NCBI RefSeq assembly: GCF_019192965.1
Contig: NZ_JAHTKU010000001.1
Coordinates: forward strand, 124,001 to 188,000
DNA length: 64,000 bases
Reading direction: 5' to 3'
From: Nocardioides daeguensis
GTDB taxonomy: Bacteria; Actinomycetota; Actinomycetes; Propionibacteriales; Nocardioidaceae
Under the pieces are notes generated by a model. The model searched no databases. It saw only the letters and a list, made by a program, of their open reading frames with translations, and was not told the origin of the DNA. The position numbers and the translations under genes are program-made. Shown one piece after another: positions 31,559-42,437 of this stretch; the first letter of the stretch is position 1, and each line of letters starts with the position of its first letter.

Positions 31559-33049
31559 TCAGCCCTCGGCGGCGATCTCGAGAGCCAGCCAGGCACCCAC
31601 CCGGGCCGCGGGGTCGTCGAGGTCGAGCCCGGTCAGCCGCTCGATCTCGGCGAGCCGGTTGCGGACGGTGTTGCGGTGCACACCGAGGTCGTCGGCGACG
31701 GCGCCGCGGGAGCCGTGGTGGCGCAGGAACGCGGCCAGCGTGGATCGCTGCTCGGCATCGAGCGGGGCGAGGAGGCTGGCGGCGTACTCCCGGCCCAGCG
31801 CCTCCGGCACCAGCGCCAACGGCCCCGCGTCGGCGACCTCCTCCCAGCGCCGGACCGGGCTCGTCGCGGTGGTGCGCTCCAGGGCGTGGCCGGCTGTCTC
31901 TGCCCCGCGTCGGGCGTCGGGGGCCGCGACCGCCCGGCCGACGCCCGCGCGCACCCCAGCGGACGCCAGGACGTCGGCGAGCGCCGCGAGCACGCCGACG
32001 ACCCGCGCCGGCGGGGCGACCGCGACCAGCTCGCCGTCGACCGTGCCGGCCAGGACGCCGTCGGCGGCGTCCTCGAGCAGTCCGAGCACGTCGTCGAGGG
32101 CCTCCTGCGGCCCGCTCATCCGGATCACGCGCAGCCGCTCGGGCACCGCTCGACCGCCCTCGGCCGCGGCGAGGAGCACCTCGGCGGAGCGCAGGTCGCC
32201 GGCGCAGAGCAGCTCGAGGGCACGCCCCCGCAGCCGACGCTCGGCCGCCCGGCGCTCGGCCCGGCGCTCCACGGCGAGGCTCAGCAGCACCGCGGCCGTG
32301 CTCACCGCCGAGCGCTGCGGGTCCCCGAGGGTCCCCGGCACGGACACGGCCAGGTAGAGCTCGGGCCGGCCGGCCAGGCCGATCGGGCGCACCACGGTGG
32401 TGTCGCCGTCCCGGGTGGTCGTCGACACCGCGCCCAGGCCCTGGCCCTTGATCCCCGCCACCTCGGTCCGGACCAGGTCGAGGTCCAACGTCTCCGGGTG
32501 GGCGCCGATCGGGCCCTCCGCGGGCTCGCCGTCGCGGTGCACCAGCGCGACCGTCGCGTCGAGGAGCTGGGCCAGCCGCTCGACGAGCGGGCGCAGGTCG
32601 AGACCGAGCGCAGCCCGGGTGAGCCGGCGCTGGAGGTCGAGGGCGAGCCGCGTCGTCGCGGCCTCCTGGTCCTGCAGCAGCTCGGCCGCGGCCCGGGACA
32701 CCGCCACGAAGGGCGTGGCCCGCGGCACCTCCAGCAGCACCAGGCCCCGCTCCCGGCAGGCCGCGACCAGGGCCGGCGGCAGCCGGTCGTGGGTGAGCCC
32801 GGTCCCCAGCCCGAGGGCGGCCGCACCCGCCGTGGCCAGCCGGTCGACGTACGCCGTCCACTCCTGGCTCCAGCCGCGGGTACCGAGACCGGTGGTGAGG
32901 AGCAGCTCCCCGCCCTCGAGGTACGGCGTGGGGTCGGCCAGCTCGCTGGTGGCGACCCAGCGCAGCACGGACCCGTCGAGGGCGGGTGCGCCCTCCGCCG
33001 GACGCAGGCCGAGCCCGGGCATCGCCACCAGGTCGGCCACCGTCACCAC
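31559..33049 (-). CDS. PucR-family transcriptional regulator of the GABA operon
   Basis: A protein of 496 residues. The N-terminal PucR domain (about 1-125, with GELLLTTGLG) is a sensor, a GGDEF-like middle region follows, and the C-terminal HTH_30 is HHGSRGAVADDLGVHRNTVRNRLAEIERLTG. GTG 33049 is chosen because GGAGGT lies 6 nt upstream (33056-33061). The gene is divergent from gabT with a GCACAA-N14-TTGTGC inverted repeat between; PucR/GabR-type activation by GABA or another amine is inferred from context. Confidence 0.85.
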   Translation of the reverse strand: MVTVADLVAMPGLGLRPAEGAPALDGSVLRWVATSELADPTPYLEGGELLLTTGLGTRGWSQEWTAYVDRLATAGAAALGLGTGLTHDRLPPALVAACRERGLVLLEVPRATPFVAVSRAAAELLQDQEAATTRLALDLQRRLTRAALGLDLRPLVERLAQLLDATVALVHRDGEPAEGPIGAHPETLDLDLVRTEVAGIKGQGLGAVSTTTRDGDTTVVRPIGLAGRPELYLAVSVPGTLGDPQRSAVSTAAVLLSLAVERRAERRAAERRLRGRALELLCAGDLRSAEVLLAAAEGGRAVPERLRVIRMSGPQEALDDVLGLLEDAADGVLAGTVDGELVAVAPPARVVGVLAALADVLASAGVRAGVGRAVAAPDARRGAETAGHALERTTATSPVRRWEEVADAGPLALVPEALGREYAASLLAPLDAEQRSTLAAFLRHHGSRGAVADDLGVHRNTVRNRLAEIERLTGLDLDDPAARVGAWLALEIAAEG

Positions 33050-33075
33050 GCCGCCACCTCCATAGTGGAATTCTT

Positions 33076-33101
33076 GCACAACCGATCAATACAGATTGTG
33101 C
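33076..33101. promoter_or_regulatory. Operator candidate GCACAA-N14-TTGTGC between pucR and gabT
   Basis: A perfect 6-bp inverted repeat (33076-33081 and 33096-33101), A/T-rich in the middle, located in the only AT-rich part of the 98-bp divergent gap. Confidence 0.4.
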
Positions 33102-33135
33102 GGGATTGGCGTGGTGGCCGGCTGCCCGGCGGACC

Positions 33136-33141
33136 TACCGT
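33136..33141 (+). promoter_or_regulatory. -10 box TACCGT of gabT operon (leaderless layout)
   Basis: TACCGT is followed by 6 nt and ATG at 33148. Confidence 0.5.
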
Positions 33142-33147
33142 CGTCCC

Positions 33148-34514
33148 ATGACCGACCACACCTCCGGGCACACCTCCGGCGGCCCTGGCATCACCCAGGA
33201 GCGACGCCTCGTCACCGCGATCCCCGGCCCCCGCTCCCAGGAGCTCGCGGCCCGCAAGGCGAAGGCGGTGGCGTCCGGCGTCGCCGTCGGCCTGCCCGTC
33301 CAGGTCGTCGCCGCCGGCGGCGGCATCCTCGTCGACGCCGACGGCAACCAGCTCATCGACCTCGGCTCCGGCATCGCCGTGACCACCGTCGGCAACAGCG
33401 CCCCGCGCGTCGTCGAGGCCGTCACCCGCCAGGTCGCCGAGTTCACCCACACCTGCTTCATGGTCACCCCCTACGAGGGCTACGTGGCCGTCGCCGAGAA
33501 GCTCAACGAGCTCACCCCCGGCACCCACGAGAAGCGCTCCGCCCTGTTCAACGCCGGCGCCGAGGCCGTCGAGAACGCCGTGAAGATCGCACGCTCGGCC
33601 ACCGGCAAGCAGGCCGTCGTCGTCTTCGACCACGCCTACCACGGCCGCACCAACCTCACCATGGCGATGACGGCGAAGAGCATGCCGTACAAGAGCGGCT
33701 TCGGCCCGTTCGCCTCCGAGGTCTACCGCGCCCCGATGTCCTACCCGTTCCGCGACGGCGGCCTCGACGGTGTCGCGGCGGCCCGCAAGACGATCGACGT
33801 CATCGAGAAGCAGGTCGGCGCCAACAACCTGGCCGCGATCGTGATCGAGCCCATCCAGGGCGAGGGCGGCTTCATCGTCCCGGCCGAGGGCTTCCTCCCG
33901 ACCCTGGTGGCCTGGTGCCGCGAGAACGGCGTCGTCTTCGTCGCCGACGAGGTACAGACCGGCTTCGCCCGCACCGGCCAGCTGTTCGCCTGCGAGCACG
34001 AGGACGTCGTCCCCGACCTCATCGTGACCGCCAAGGGCATCGCCGGCGGCCTGCCGCTGGCGGCCGTCACCGGTCGCGCGGAGATCATGGACGCCGCGCA
34101 CGCCGGCGGCCTCGGTGGCACGTACGGCGGCAACCCGCTCGCCTGCGCCGCCGCGCTCGCCGTGTTCGAGACGCTCGAGGCCGAGGGGCTGGTCGACCGC
34201 GCCCGCACCATCGGCAAGACCATGACCGACCGGCTCGCCGCGCTGCAGGAGAACGACCCGCGCATCGGCGAGGTCCGCGGCCGCGGCGCGATGATCGCCA
34301 TCGAGCTGGTCAAGCCCGGCACCACCGAGCCCGACGCCGACCTCACCAAGAAGGTCGCCGCCGCCGCCCAGGCCAAGGGCATGGTCGTGCTGACCTGCGG
34401 CACCTACGGCAACGTGCTGCGCTTCCTGCCGCCGCTGTCGATGCCCGACCACCTCCTCGACGAGGCCCTCGACCTGCTCGCCGAGGCCTTCGCCGAAGTC
34501 GGCCAGGAGAACTG

Positions 34515-34515
<1 letters not shown>
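33148..34515 (+). CDS. gabT: 4-aminobutyrate aminotransferase
   Basis: A protein of 455 residues, class III PLP aminotransferase moving the amino group of GABA (or a similar omega-amine) to 2-oxoglutarate. Evidence: IDLGSGIAVTTVGNSAPRV at the N-terminus, FNAGAEAVENAVKIAR, the PLP Asp in FVADEVQTGFARTG and the Schiff-base Lys at residue 296 in VTAKGIAGGLPL. ATG 33148 gives the usual length. The stop overlaps the next ATG by one base (TGATG), so gabT and the dehydrogenase are translationally coupled. Confidence 0.9.
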
Positions 34516-35789
<1,274 letters not shown>

Positions 35790-35815
35790 TCCTTGAACTG
35801 AGACGGAGAACAACG

Positions 35816-37201
35816 ATGAGCGAGACCACCTTCGAGGTCCACGACCCCGCCACCGGCGCGGTCATCGACACCGTCGCCAACGGCACCGTCGCCGACGCGA
35901 CCGCCGCCGTCGACGCCGCCTCCGCCGCGTTCCCGGCCTGGGCCGCGACGCCCGCCCGGGCCCGCGCCGAGATCCTGCGTCGCTGCTACGACCTGATGAT
36001 CCGCGACGCCGACCTGCTGACCGGGCTGATCGCCTCGGAGAACGGCAAGTCCGTCGCCGACGCCCGCGCCGAGGTCAACTACGCCGCCGAGTTCTTCCGC
36101 TGGTTCAGCGAGGAGGCCGTCCGCGGCGAGGGGACGTACGGCGACGCGCCGGCCGGCAACGCCAAGACCCTGGTCACCTACGCCCCCGTCGGGGTGGCCG
36201 CGCTGGTCACGCCGTGGAACTTCCCGGCCGCGATGGCGACCCGCAAGATCGCGCCGGCCCTGGCCGCTGGCTGCACCGTCGTCCTCAAGCCGGCCGCGGA
36301 GACCCCGCTGACCGCCCTGGCGGTGGCGAAGATCCTGCTCGAGGCCGGCGTTCCCGAGGGCGTCGTCAACGTGGTCCCCACCACCGAGGCCGCCGCCGTC
36401 GTGACGACCTGGCTCGAGGACCCCCGCGTCCGCAAGGTCAGCTTCACCGGCTCCACCGGCGTCGGCCGCACCCTGCTGCGCCAGGCCGCCGACCGGGTCC
36501 TCAACTCCAGCATGGAGCTCGGCGGCAACGCGCCGTTCGTCATCACCGCCGACGCCGACATCGACGCCGCCGTCGCCGGCGCCATGATCGCGAAGTTCCG
36601 CGGTGGCGGCCAGGCCTGCACCGCCGCCAACCGGTTCTACGTGCACGCCGACGTCGCGGCCGAGTTCGTCGAGAAGTTCGGCGCCGCCGTCGCCGCGCTG
36701 AAGGTCGGTCCGTCCGCCGACGCGACCAACCAGATCGGCCCCGTCATCAGCGAGAAGGCCCTCACCGGCATCGCCAAGCTGGTCGACGCCGCCGTCGCCG
36801 ACGGCGCGAAGGTGGCGGTGCAGGGCGACGTCCCCGCCGAGGGCTGGTTCTTCCCGCCGACCATCCTGGTCGACGTCCCGGCCGACGCGCCGATCCTCTC
36901 CGAGGAGATCTTCGGCCCGGTCGCCCCGGTCGTGACCTGGACCGACGAGGCGCAGATGCTGGCGTCGGTCAACGACACCGAGTTCGGCCTCGCGGCGTAC
37001 GTGTACGCCGGCCGCCTCCAGGACGCGCTGCGCCTCGCCGAGCGGATCGACGCCGGCATGGTCGGCATCAACCGCGGCATCGTCTCCGACCCCTCCGCGC
37101 CGTTCGGCGGGGTCAAGCAGAGCGGCATCGGCCGCGAGGGCGCCCACGAGGGCATCCGCGAGTACCAGGAGACGCGCTACTACAGCGTCGACTGGAGCTG
37201 A
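35816..37201 (+). CDS. gabD: Succinate-semialdehyde dehydrogenase
   Basis: A protein of 461 residues, aldehyde dehydrogenase superfamily, oxidising succinate semialdehyde to succinate. Catalytic Cys268 lies in GGGQACTAANR and Glu234 in MELGGNAP; the NAD(P) loop is FTGSTGVG, and PWNFPAAM is the substrate-site signature. The conserved NP-type and SSADH features favour succinate semialdehyde. A GGAGA ribosome-binding site precedes ATG. It ends the operon at a strong 13-bp stem hairpin. Confidence 0.9.
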   Translation: MSETTFEVHDPATGAVIDTVANGTVADATAAVDAASAAFPAWAATPARARAEILRRCYDLMIRDADLLTGLIASENGKSVADARAEVNYAAEFFRWFSEEAVRGEGTYGDAPAGNAKTLVTYAPVGVAALVTPWNFPAAMATRKIAPALAAGCTVVLKPAAETPLTALAVAKILLEAGVPEGVVNVVPTTEAAAVVTTWLEDPRVRKVSFTGSTGVGRTLLRQAADRVLNSSMELGGNAPFVITADADIDAAVAGAMIAKFRGGGQACTAANRFYVHADVAAEFVEKFGAAVAALKVGPSADATNQIGPVISEKALTGIAKLVDAAVADGAKVAVQGDVPAEGWFFPPTILVDVPADAPILSEEIFGPVAPVVTWTDEAQMLASVNDTEFGLAAYVYAGRLQDALRLAERIDAGMVGINRGIVSDPSAPFGGVKQSGIGREGAHEGIREYQETRYYSVDWS

Positions 37202-37223
37202 GTCAGTCACGAGGTTCAGCTCC

Positions 37224-37263
37224 GGGACCGCCCCTCACCGTGCCGATGGCGAGGGGCGGTCCC
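37224..37263 (+). terminator. Terminator of gabT operon
   Basis: A perfect 13-bp stem, GGGACCGCCCCTC (37224-37236) with GAGGGGCGGTCCC (37251-37263), 14-nt loop, 23 nt after gabD. Confidence 0.8.
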
Positions 37264-37294
37264 GCATGTCCTTCGTCCGCGGCACCATGGGGCC

Positions 37295-38008
37295 ATGGAG
37301 TCGGATCGCTGGGTGAGCCTGGCCCTGCCTCCGGGGCTGCGCTCCTTCCTCCCCGCCGGGAAGCGCGGCGCGGGTCCGACCTTTCCTGCCGACCGCACGT
37401 CGACACTCGGACATCTCCTGGCCGCCGCGGGCGTACCGAAGACGGAGGTCGGCGGACTGTTCGTGGGCGGCGAGCCGGTCGACCTGCACTACCGGCCGCA
37501 GCCCGGCGACCGGATCGAGGTGGTCGAGCCGACCTGGCCGCAGACCACGCCGACCTCACCACCCCGGTTCGTGCTCGACGTCCACCTGGGCACCCTGGCG
37601 CGACGGCTCCGCGTGCTCGGCCTCGACACGGCCTACGAGACCGACGCCTCGGACGACGAGCTGCTCGCGAGGTCCTCGAGCGAGCAACGGGTCCTGCTCA
37701 CCCGGGACCGCGGCCTGCTCCACCGTCGCGCCCTGCGGTGGGGTGCCCACGTCAACCACCAGGAGCCGGACGACCAGCTACGCGAGTTCCTCGCGCGGTT
37801 CGCGCCTCCGCTGCGCCCGTGGACGAGGTGCCCGGCCTGCAACGGCGAGCTCCGCGACGCACCGAAGAGCGAGGTGGAGGCACAGATCCCGCCAGGGACC
37901 CGACGTTGCTACTCGACGTTCCGCCGCTGCACGGCGTGCGGCAAGATCTACTGGCCCGGCGCCCACCTGCGCCGTCTCCAGGCCATCGTCGACGCGGCCA
38001 GCTCCTGA
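37295..38008 (+). CDS. Mut7-C RNase domain protein with ubiquitin-like N-terminus
   Basis: A protein of 237 residues. Residues 1-85 are a Mut7-C ubiquitin/ThiS-like beta-grasp domain (LRSFLPAGKRG, VVEPTWPQ). Residues 90-225 are Mut7-C of the PIN superfamily: RFVLDVHLGTLARRLRVLGLD (Asp), VLLTRDRGLL (second Asp region) and a C-terminal zinc ribbon CPACNGEL followed by CTACGKIYWPGAH. It is a candidate 3'-5' RNA-processing nuclease or toxin-like RNase; no partner antitoxin is adjacent. The ATG follows CACCAT by 6 nt. Confidence 0.85.
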   Translation: MESDRWVSLALPPGLRSFLPAGKRGAGPTFPADRTSTLGHLLAAAGVPKTEVGGLFVGGEPVDLHYRPQPGDRIEVVEPTWPQTTPTSPPRFVLDVHLGTLARRLRVLGLDTAYETDASDDELLARSSSEQRVLLTRDRGLLHRRALRWGAHVNHQEPDDQLREFLARFAPPLRPWTRCPACNGELRDAPKSEVEAQIPPGTRRCYSTFRRCTACGKIYWPGAHLRRLQAIVDAASS

Positions 38009-38036
38009 TCGGCCCTGCTTCGGGCGCACGCCGGAG

Positions 38037-39416
38037 TCAGCCGGAGGCCCCGGTCAGCTCCGCGAGCCTCGCCACGCCGGCCCGGGTGGACGCCGCCAGC
38101 CGTTCGAGACCGGCGTCCAGCTCGGCGGAGCCGGGGTGCCCGGGCGGGATCCGGGCGGGGTTGATCGCGGCCCGGTCGGCCCACTCCTTGATGTCGGGCT
38201 CGGCCGAGAACGTCATCGCGGCGCGGGTGCCCAGGACGTTCATCCGGGCCCACTCCACCATCGAGTTGCCGTAGGGCGTGGGCGGACACAGCCGGTTCTT
38301 CTCGGCGTCGTCGTGGCGGGTGGCCTCGACGTACCCGGTCAACGCCGCGCCGAAGCAGGGGAAGCCGGCCCGGATCGCCTGCAGGGTGATCGTCCCTGGC
38401 TGCCAGACCGACACCTGCGGCGGGTACTTCAGGCCGTCCGCCGCGCAGTGCACGACGACGGCGTCCGGCGCGACACCCACCGTCGCGTCGGCGAACGTGA
38501 GCACGCCCGGCCGCACCGACGCGACGTGGCCGCGGCGCACGACGTTCTCGAGGGTGCGCAGCTGGTCGAGCTCCCAGGTGGCGAGGGTGGGCGCCTTGGC
38601 CATCGTCGGCAGCACGGTGCGGTCGATGCGCAGCATCACACCGGCGTCCTCGAGGCCGAGGAACAGCTCCTCGACCGAGGACGCGCGCGCGGCCGTCTGC
38701 ATCACGTCGGCAGCCATGGCCACGAAGACCTCGGGCTTCGGCTGGACCACCGCCCGGTTCATCATCCAGGGATCGCGGGGCCGCACCCAGCAGATCGCGT
38801 CGGGATCCACGCCTCGCGAGAGCAGCCAGATGCAGGCATCGGTGGCGGTCTTGCCCGACCCGACGACGACGTACTGGCTCGGCGGCTCCTCCAGACGGGC
38901 GAGGGCGTTGACGGGCAGCACCCGGACGCCGTCGGAGACCTCGAACGGGGGCGGCTTCTCCGCCGGGATGCTGGGCGCGAGGTAGCGCGCGTCGACGACA
39001 CGGCACCGCTCCGGCACGGCGAACCGCTCCCCCGAGATCAGCGAGACCACCGTGCGCTCGCCGACGTACTGGCTGTTCGCGAAGAGCTCGACCCGGCCGG
39101 ACTCGACCATCCGGTCGAGGACCCGGGCGTAGTAGGCGCAGACCTCCGCCTGCGTGGCCCGCTCCTGCAGGCCCACCTCGGGCCCGTGCCGCTGGAGCTG
39201 ACCGCCACCGAGGAGGGTCGAGGCGACGCCGTAGAACGCGGAGGCCTGGTGCAGACGCACGAACGGGTACGCCTCGAGCCAGTGCCCGCTGACGCCGTGA
39301 CGGCGCTCGACCAGGCCCACCCGCACGTCGGCGTGGTCGATGAGGGCGTCGGTGAACGCCATCCCCATCGCGCCGGCCCCGACCACCAGGTAGTCGACCT
39401 TGACGGTGCGCGTCAT
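38037..39416 (-). CDS. FAD/NAD(P)-binding monooxygenase-like protein
   Basis: A protein of 459 residues. The FAD Rossmann motif is VVGAGAMGMAFTDALIDH with ERR at the end of the second strand; a second GxGxxA-like motif VVGSGKTATDACIWLL at about 180 suggests NADPH binding. HWLEAYPFVRLHQ resembles the substrate region of flavin-containing monooxygenases. Substrate is unknown. It is a monocistronic gene divergent from serA, with 155 bp between. Confidence 0.75.
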   Translation of the reverse strand: MTRTVKVDYLVVGAGAMGMAFTDALIDHADVRVGLVERRHGVSGHWLEAYPFVRLHQASAFYGVASTLLGGGQLQRHGPEVGLQERATQAEVCAYYARVLDRMVESGRVELFANSQYVGERTVVSLISGERFAVPERCRVVDARYLAPSIPAEKPPPFEVSDGVRVLPVNALARLEEPPSQYVVVGSGKTATDACIWLLSRGVDPDAICWVRPRDPWMMNRAVVQPKPEVFVAMAADVMQTAARASSVEELFLGLEDAGVMLRIDRTVLPTMAKAPTLATWELDQLRTLENVVRRGHVASVRPGVLTFADATVGVAPDAVVVHCAADGLKYPPQVSVWQPGTITLQAIRAGFPCFGAALTGYVEATRHDDAEKNRLCPPTPYGNSMVEWARMNVLGTRAAMTFSAEPDIKEWADRAAINPARIPPGHPGSAELDAGLERLAASTRAGVARLAELTGASG

Positions 39417-39559
39417 GGATCAACGAAAGCACGTCCGGCGGCATTTCGTAACGGGAGCCGACGAGCAGATCGAGACCGCTCCAGACATCCGTGCGCGGTC
39501 GCGTCGCCCGGGCGTGTCCACGCCTGGCCGCCGGTGCGGGAAGGCCCGCCCAGGAGCCG

Positions 39560-39565
39560 TAAGGT
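39560..39565 (+). promoter_or_regulatory. -10 box TAAGGT of serA (leaderless layout)
   Basis: TAAGGT is followed by 6 nt and GTG at 39572. Confidence 0.55.
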
Positions 39566-39571
39566 TCTGCT

Positions 39572-40765
39572 GTGAAGGCTCTGCTGCTCGAGAACATCCA
39601 CCCGGCCGCCGTCGAGACCCTGGAGGCCCGGGGCTACGAGGTGGAGCTGCGTTCGGGCTCCCTGTCCGAGGACGAGCTGATCGAGGCGCTGCCGGGCGTC
39701 CACCTGCTCGGTGTCCGGTCCAACACGAACGTGACCGCGAAGGTCCTCGACGCCGCGTCCGACCTCGTCGCCGTCGGCTGCTTCTGCATCGGCACCAACC
39801 AGGTCGACCTCAAGACCGCTGCCGCCAAGGGCGTCGCCGTCTTCAACGCGCCGTACTCCAACACCCGCAGCGTCGTCGAGCTGGTCATCGCCGAGATCAT
39901 CGCGCTGGCCCGGCGCCTGCCCGAGAAGACCCAGCGCATGCACGAGGGCGTGTGGGACAAGTCGGCCAAGGGCAGCCACGAGGTGCGGGGCCGCACCCTC
40001 GGGATCGTCGGGTACGGCAACATCGGCACCCAGCTCTCGACCGTCGCCGAGGCCCTCGGCTTCAACGTCGTCTTCTACGACACCGCGGACCGCCCGGCCC
40101 ACGGCACCGCCCGCCGCCTGCGCACGCTGCGCGAGCTGCTCGAGGTCTCCGACGTGGTCAGCCTCCACGTCGACGGACGCCCCGGGAACGCGGGCTTCTT
40201 CGGTGCCGCCGAGTTCGCGCAGATGAAGCGGCGGGCGCTGTTCATCAACGCCTCGCGCGGCATGGTCGTCGACTACGAGGCCCTGCGCGACCACCTGGTC
40301 TCCGGCCACATCGCCGGCGCCGCCGTCGACGTCTTCCCCGCCGAGCCCAAGGCGCAGGGCGACCCCTTCGACTCGGTGCTCCGCGGCCTCGACAACGTCA
40401 TCCTGACCCCCCACATCGGAGGCTCCACCCAGGAGGCGCAGGAGGAGATCGGCTGGTTCGTGGCCGAGAAGCTCGCCCGGTTCGCGCTCGAGGGAAGCAC
40501 GGCGCTCTCGGTCAACCTGCCCGTCGTCCAGCCCCCGGAGCTGCCGGCGGGCCACCGCCTCGGCCTGCTCCACCACAACGTCCCCGGCGTCCTGGCGGAC
40601 CTCAACGCCACCTTCGCCGAGGCCGGCGACAACGTCGTCCTCCAGCTGCTCTCCACCAAGGACGGCCTCGGCTACGTCGTCATCGACGCCGCCGAGCCGC
40701 TCTCCACGGCCGCGCTCGACCGGCTCCGGGCCGCCGAGTACGCCGTGTGGGCCCGCACCTGGTGA
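39572..40765 (+). CDS. serA: D-3-phosphoglycerate dehydrogenase
   Basis: A protein of 397 residues. NAD Rossmann IVGYGNIGTQLSTVAEALG at about 150; catalytic Arg in FINASRGMVVDYEAL, His in TPHIGGSTQEAQ. The C-terminal ACT domain (about 325-397, HNVPGVLADLNATFAEAG) is the serine-sensing part; the enzyme lacks the intervening domain of the longer type. It starts the phosphorylated serine pathway from 3-phosphoglycerate. GTG 39572 is fixed by the TAAGGT box. Confidence 0.93.
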   Translation: MKALLLENIHPAAVETLEARGYEVELRSGSLSEDELIEALPGVHLLGVRSNTNVTAKVLDAASDLVAVGCFCIGTNQVDLKTAAAKGVAVFNAPYSNTRSVVELVIAEIIALARRLPEKTQRMHEGVWDKSAKGSHEVRGRTLGIVGYGNIGTQLSTVAEALGFNVVFYDTADRPAHGTARRLRTLRELLEVSDVVSLHVDGRPGNAGFFGAAEFAQMKRRALFINASRGMVVDYEALRDHLVSGHIAGAAVDVFPAEPKAQGDPFDSVLRGLDNVILTPHIGGSTQEAQEEIGWFVAEKLARFALEGSTALSVNLPVVQPPELPAGHRLGLLHHNVPGVLADLNATFAEAGDNVVLQLLSTKDGLGYVVIDAAEPLSTAALDRLRAAEYAVWARTW

Positions 40766-40795
40766 ACCGCTGAGGCTCGGCCTGGTCGCCGATCA

Positions 40796-40905
40796 GGCGA
40801 CCAGGTCGAGCACGAGCTTCATCGCCTGCCACTCGGCGCATGGGCGGCCTCGACGACGTCGAGAACCCCCGCTGCCGGCAGACCCTCCAGTCCCGCCTCC
40901 GCCCG
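40796..40905 (-). pseudogene. Possible frameshifted dehydrogenase C-terminal remnant
   Basis: On the minus strand one frame reads GVLDVVEAAHAPSG and stops, while a neighbouring frame continues QAMKLVLDLVA and stops. Joined by a frameshift these resemble the end of medium-chain alcohol dehydrogenases. The stretch 40766-40988 otherwise holds no gene. Similarity is by eye only. Confidence 0.25.
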
Positions 40906-40988
40906 ATCGGTGACCATGCCGACAAGACATCGAGGGGGCCGACACCAATGCCGTGCGTGCTCCACAGCCTGGCCGCGACACTGGTCCG

Positions 40989-41384
40989 ATGGCAGACCCG
41001 CAGATCACCGAGGTGGACGAGCGCACCACTGGCTGGGAGTACGACAGCCCGGTGTTCCGGGTCTACCTCCAAGACGCCGGGTCGACCGAGGACGTCGCCA
41101 CCCCGGCCGCGACCGCCACCTACGACGTCACGGGCGCCGACCTGCTCCAGGTGGTCGACTGGGCGCAGGACCGGGCGTCGGGGAGCAGGACGTACGCGAT
41201 CGCCCTGGTGCTCGACGAGGGGCGCGGTCTGGTCTGGCTGATCGGCGCGGACGCCAACAGCACCAGCGACCTGCCTGCTGAGCTCGACGCCCAGCGCCGG
41301 ATGCGCGCACGACGCACGTCGCCGGTCGGGATCCCGGTCTCGGACCGGATGCCGCCCGACGTTCGTGGCGACGAGGCTGACTAG
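40989..41384 (+). CDS. Hypothetical protein, 131 residues
   Basis: I do not recognise a family. It starts [29 protein letters not shown], is acidic and soluble, and has a strand-rich centre ([38 protein letters not shown]) and an Arg-rich C-terminal third (RRMRARRTS). A GACACT hexamer 6 nt upstream of ATG is a weak -10. Its stop overlaps the convergent speB stop by 4 nt. Confidence 0.6.
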   Translation: MADPQITEVDERTTGWEYDSPVFRVYLQDAGSTEDVATPAATATYDVTGADLLQVVDWAQDRASGSRTYAIALVLDEGRGLVWLIGADANSTSDLPAELDAQRRMRARRTSPVGIPVSDRMPPDVRGDEAD

Positions 41385-42319
41385 GCGGGCTTGCCCGGCA
41401 GCACCGACAACAGCTCGTACGCCACGTGCGCGGCGGCGATGCCGGTGATCTCGGCGTGGTCGTAGGCCGGCGAGACCTCAACGATGTCGGCGCCGACGAC
41501 GTTGAGACCCTCGAGACCGCGGAGCACCTCGAGCAGCTGGGCGCTCGAGAGACCGCCGGCCTCGGGGGTGCCGGTGCCGGGCGCGAAGGCCGGGTCGAGG
41601 ACGTCGATGTCCAAGGACACGTAGACGGGGCGGTCGCCGAGGCGCTCACGCATCCGGTTGACGATGTCGTCGATGGGCGAGCGCACGAAGTCGCGGGCGT
41701 GGACGGCGGAGAAGCCGAGGGCCTCGGACTCGTCGAGGTCGAGCTTGCTGTAGAGCGGCCCGCGGATGCCCACGTGCATCGCGTGGGTGAAGTCGACCAG
41801 GCCCTCCTCGGACGCGCGGCGGAACGGCGTCCCGTGGGTGTACGGCGCACCGAAGTAGGTGTCCCAGGTGTCGAGGTGCGCGTCGAAGTGGAGGACCGCG
41901 ATCGGCCCGTGCCGCTCCGCCTGGACCCGCAGCAGCGGCAGCGCGACGGTGTGGTCGCCGCCGATGGTGAGCAGCGTCCGGGAGGTGCCGGACAGCTCGC
42001 GGGCGCCCGCCTCGATGGAGGCGATGGCCTCGTCGAGGGAGAACGGGTTGACACCGAGGTCACCGGCGTCGGCGACCTGGGCACGGTTGAACGGCTCGGT
42101 GTCGTTGGCCGGGTTGTACGGGCGCAGCAGGCGCGAGGACTGGCGGATGTGGTTCGGGCCGAAGCGGGCGCCGGGCCGGTAGGAGACGCCGCCGTCGAAG
42201 GGCACGCCCCACACCAGCGTGTCGGCGTCCTCGACGTCGCTCAGCCGCGGCAGGCGGGCGAAGGTGGTGTCGCCCGCGTAGCGCGGGACCTGGGTTGCGT
42301 CGACGGGTCCGACGGTCAT
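41381..42319 (-). CDS. speB: Agmatinase-family ureohydrolase
   Basis: A protein of 312 residues hydrolysing agmatine to putrescine and urea, or a related guanidino acid. Binuclear Mn ligands are in [20 protein letters not shown] and SLDIDVLDP. The start AGPVDAT, then [23 protein letters not shown], fits agmatinases, though guanidinobutyrases are close. GGGAGG precedes ATG by 6 nt. It lies downstream of a glxA-like and a pucR-like gene on the same strand, which probably control it. Nearness to the gab operon suggests amine catabolism. Confidence 0.85.
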   Translation of the reverse strand: MTVGPVDATQVPRYAGDTTFARLPRLSDVEDADTLVWGVPFDGGVSYRPGARFGPNHIRQSSRLLRPYNPANDTEPFNRAQVADAGDLGVNPFSLDEAIASIEAGARELSGTSRTLLTIGGDHTVALPLLRVQAERHGPIAVLHFDAHLDTWDTYFGAPYTHGTPFRRASEEGLVDFTHAMHVGIRGPLYSKLDLDESEALGFSAVHARDFVRSPIDDIVNRMRERLGDRPVYVSLDIDVLDPAFAPGTGTPEAGGLSSAQLLEVLRGLEGLNVVGADIVEVSPAYDHAEITGIAAAHVAYELLSVLPGKPA

Positions 42320-42394
42320 GCTGCGCCTCCCGGGCGGGTGGGGGGAATCCGACTCTGCCCAGACTGAGGGACGCCCCGCCCGAAAGCGAGGGGC

Positions 42395-42434
42395 GGATCC
42401 TCCAACCTCGACGAGGGGGATGGGAGGATCCTCC
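42395..42434. promoter_or_regulatory. Direct GGATCCTCC repeats upstream of speB
   Basis: GGATCCTCC occurs at 42395-42403 and 42426-42434, 31 bp apart (about three helical turns); the second is part of the palindrome GGAGGATCCTCC and CCTCGACGAGG (42406-42416) lies between. It is a candidate operator in the 118-bp gap between the PucR-like gene and speB. Confidence 0.35.
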
Positions 42435-42437
42435 AGG

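Noticed and set aside
37295..38008. Mut7-C protein as a toxin of a toxin-antitoxin pair.
   Set aside because: No small partner gene is adjacent, and the ubiquitin-like domain plus zinc ribbon fits the stand-alone Mut7-C family.
42320..42437. A guanidine riboswitch upstream of speB.
   Set aside because: Hairpins are present but I could not find the conserved loops of known guanidine riboswitch classes; protein-binding repeats explain the region better.
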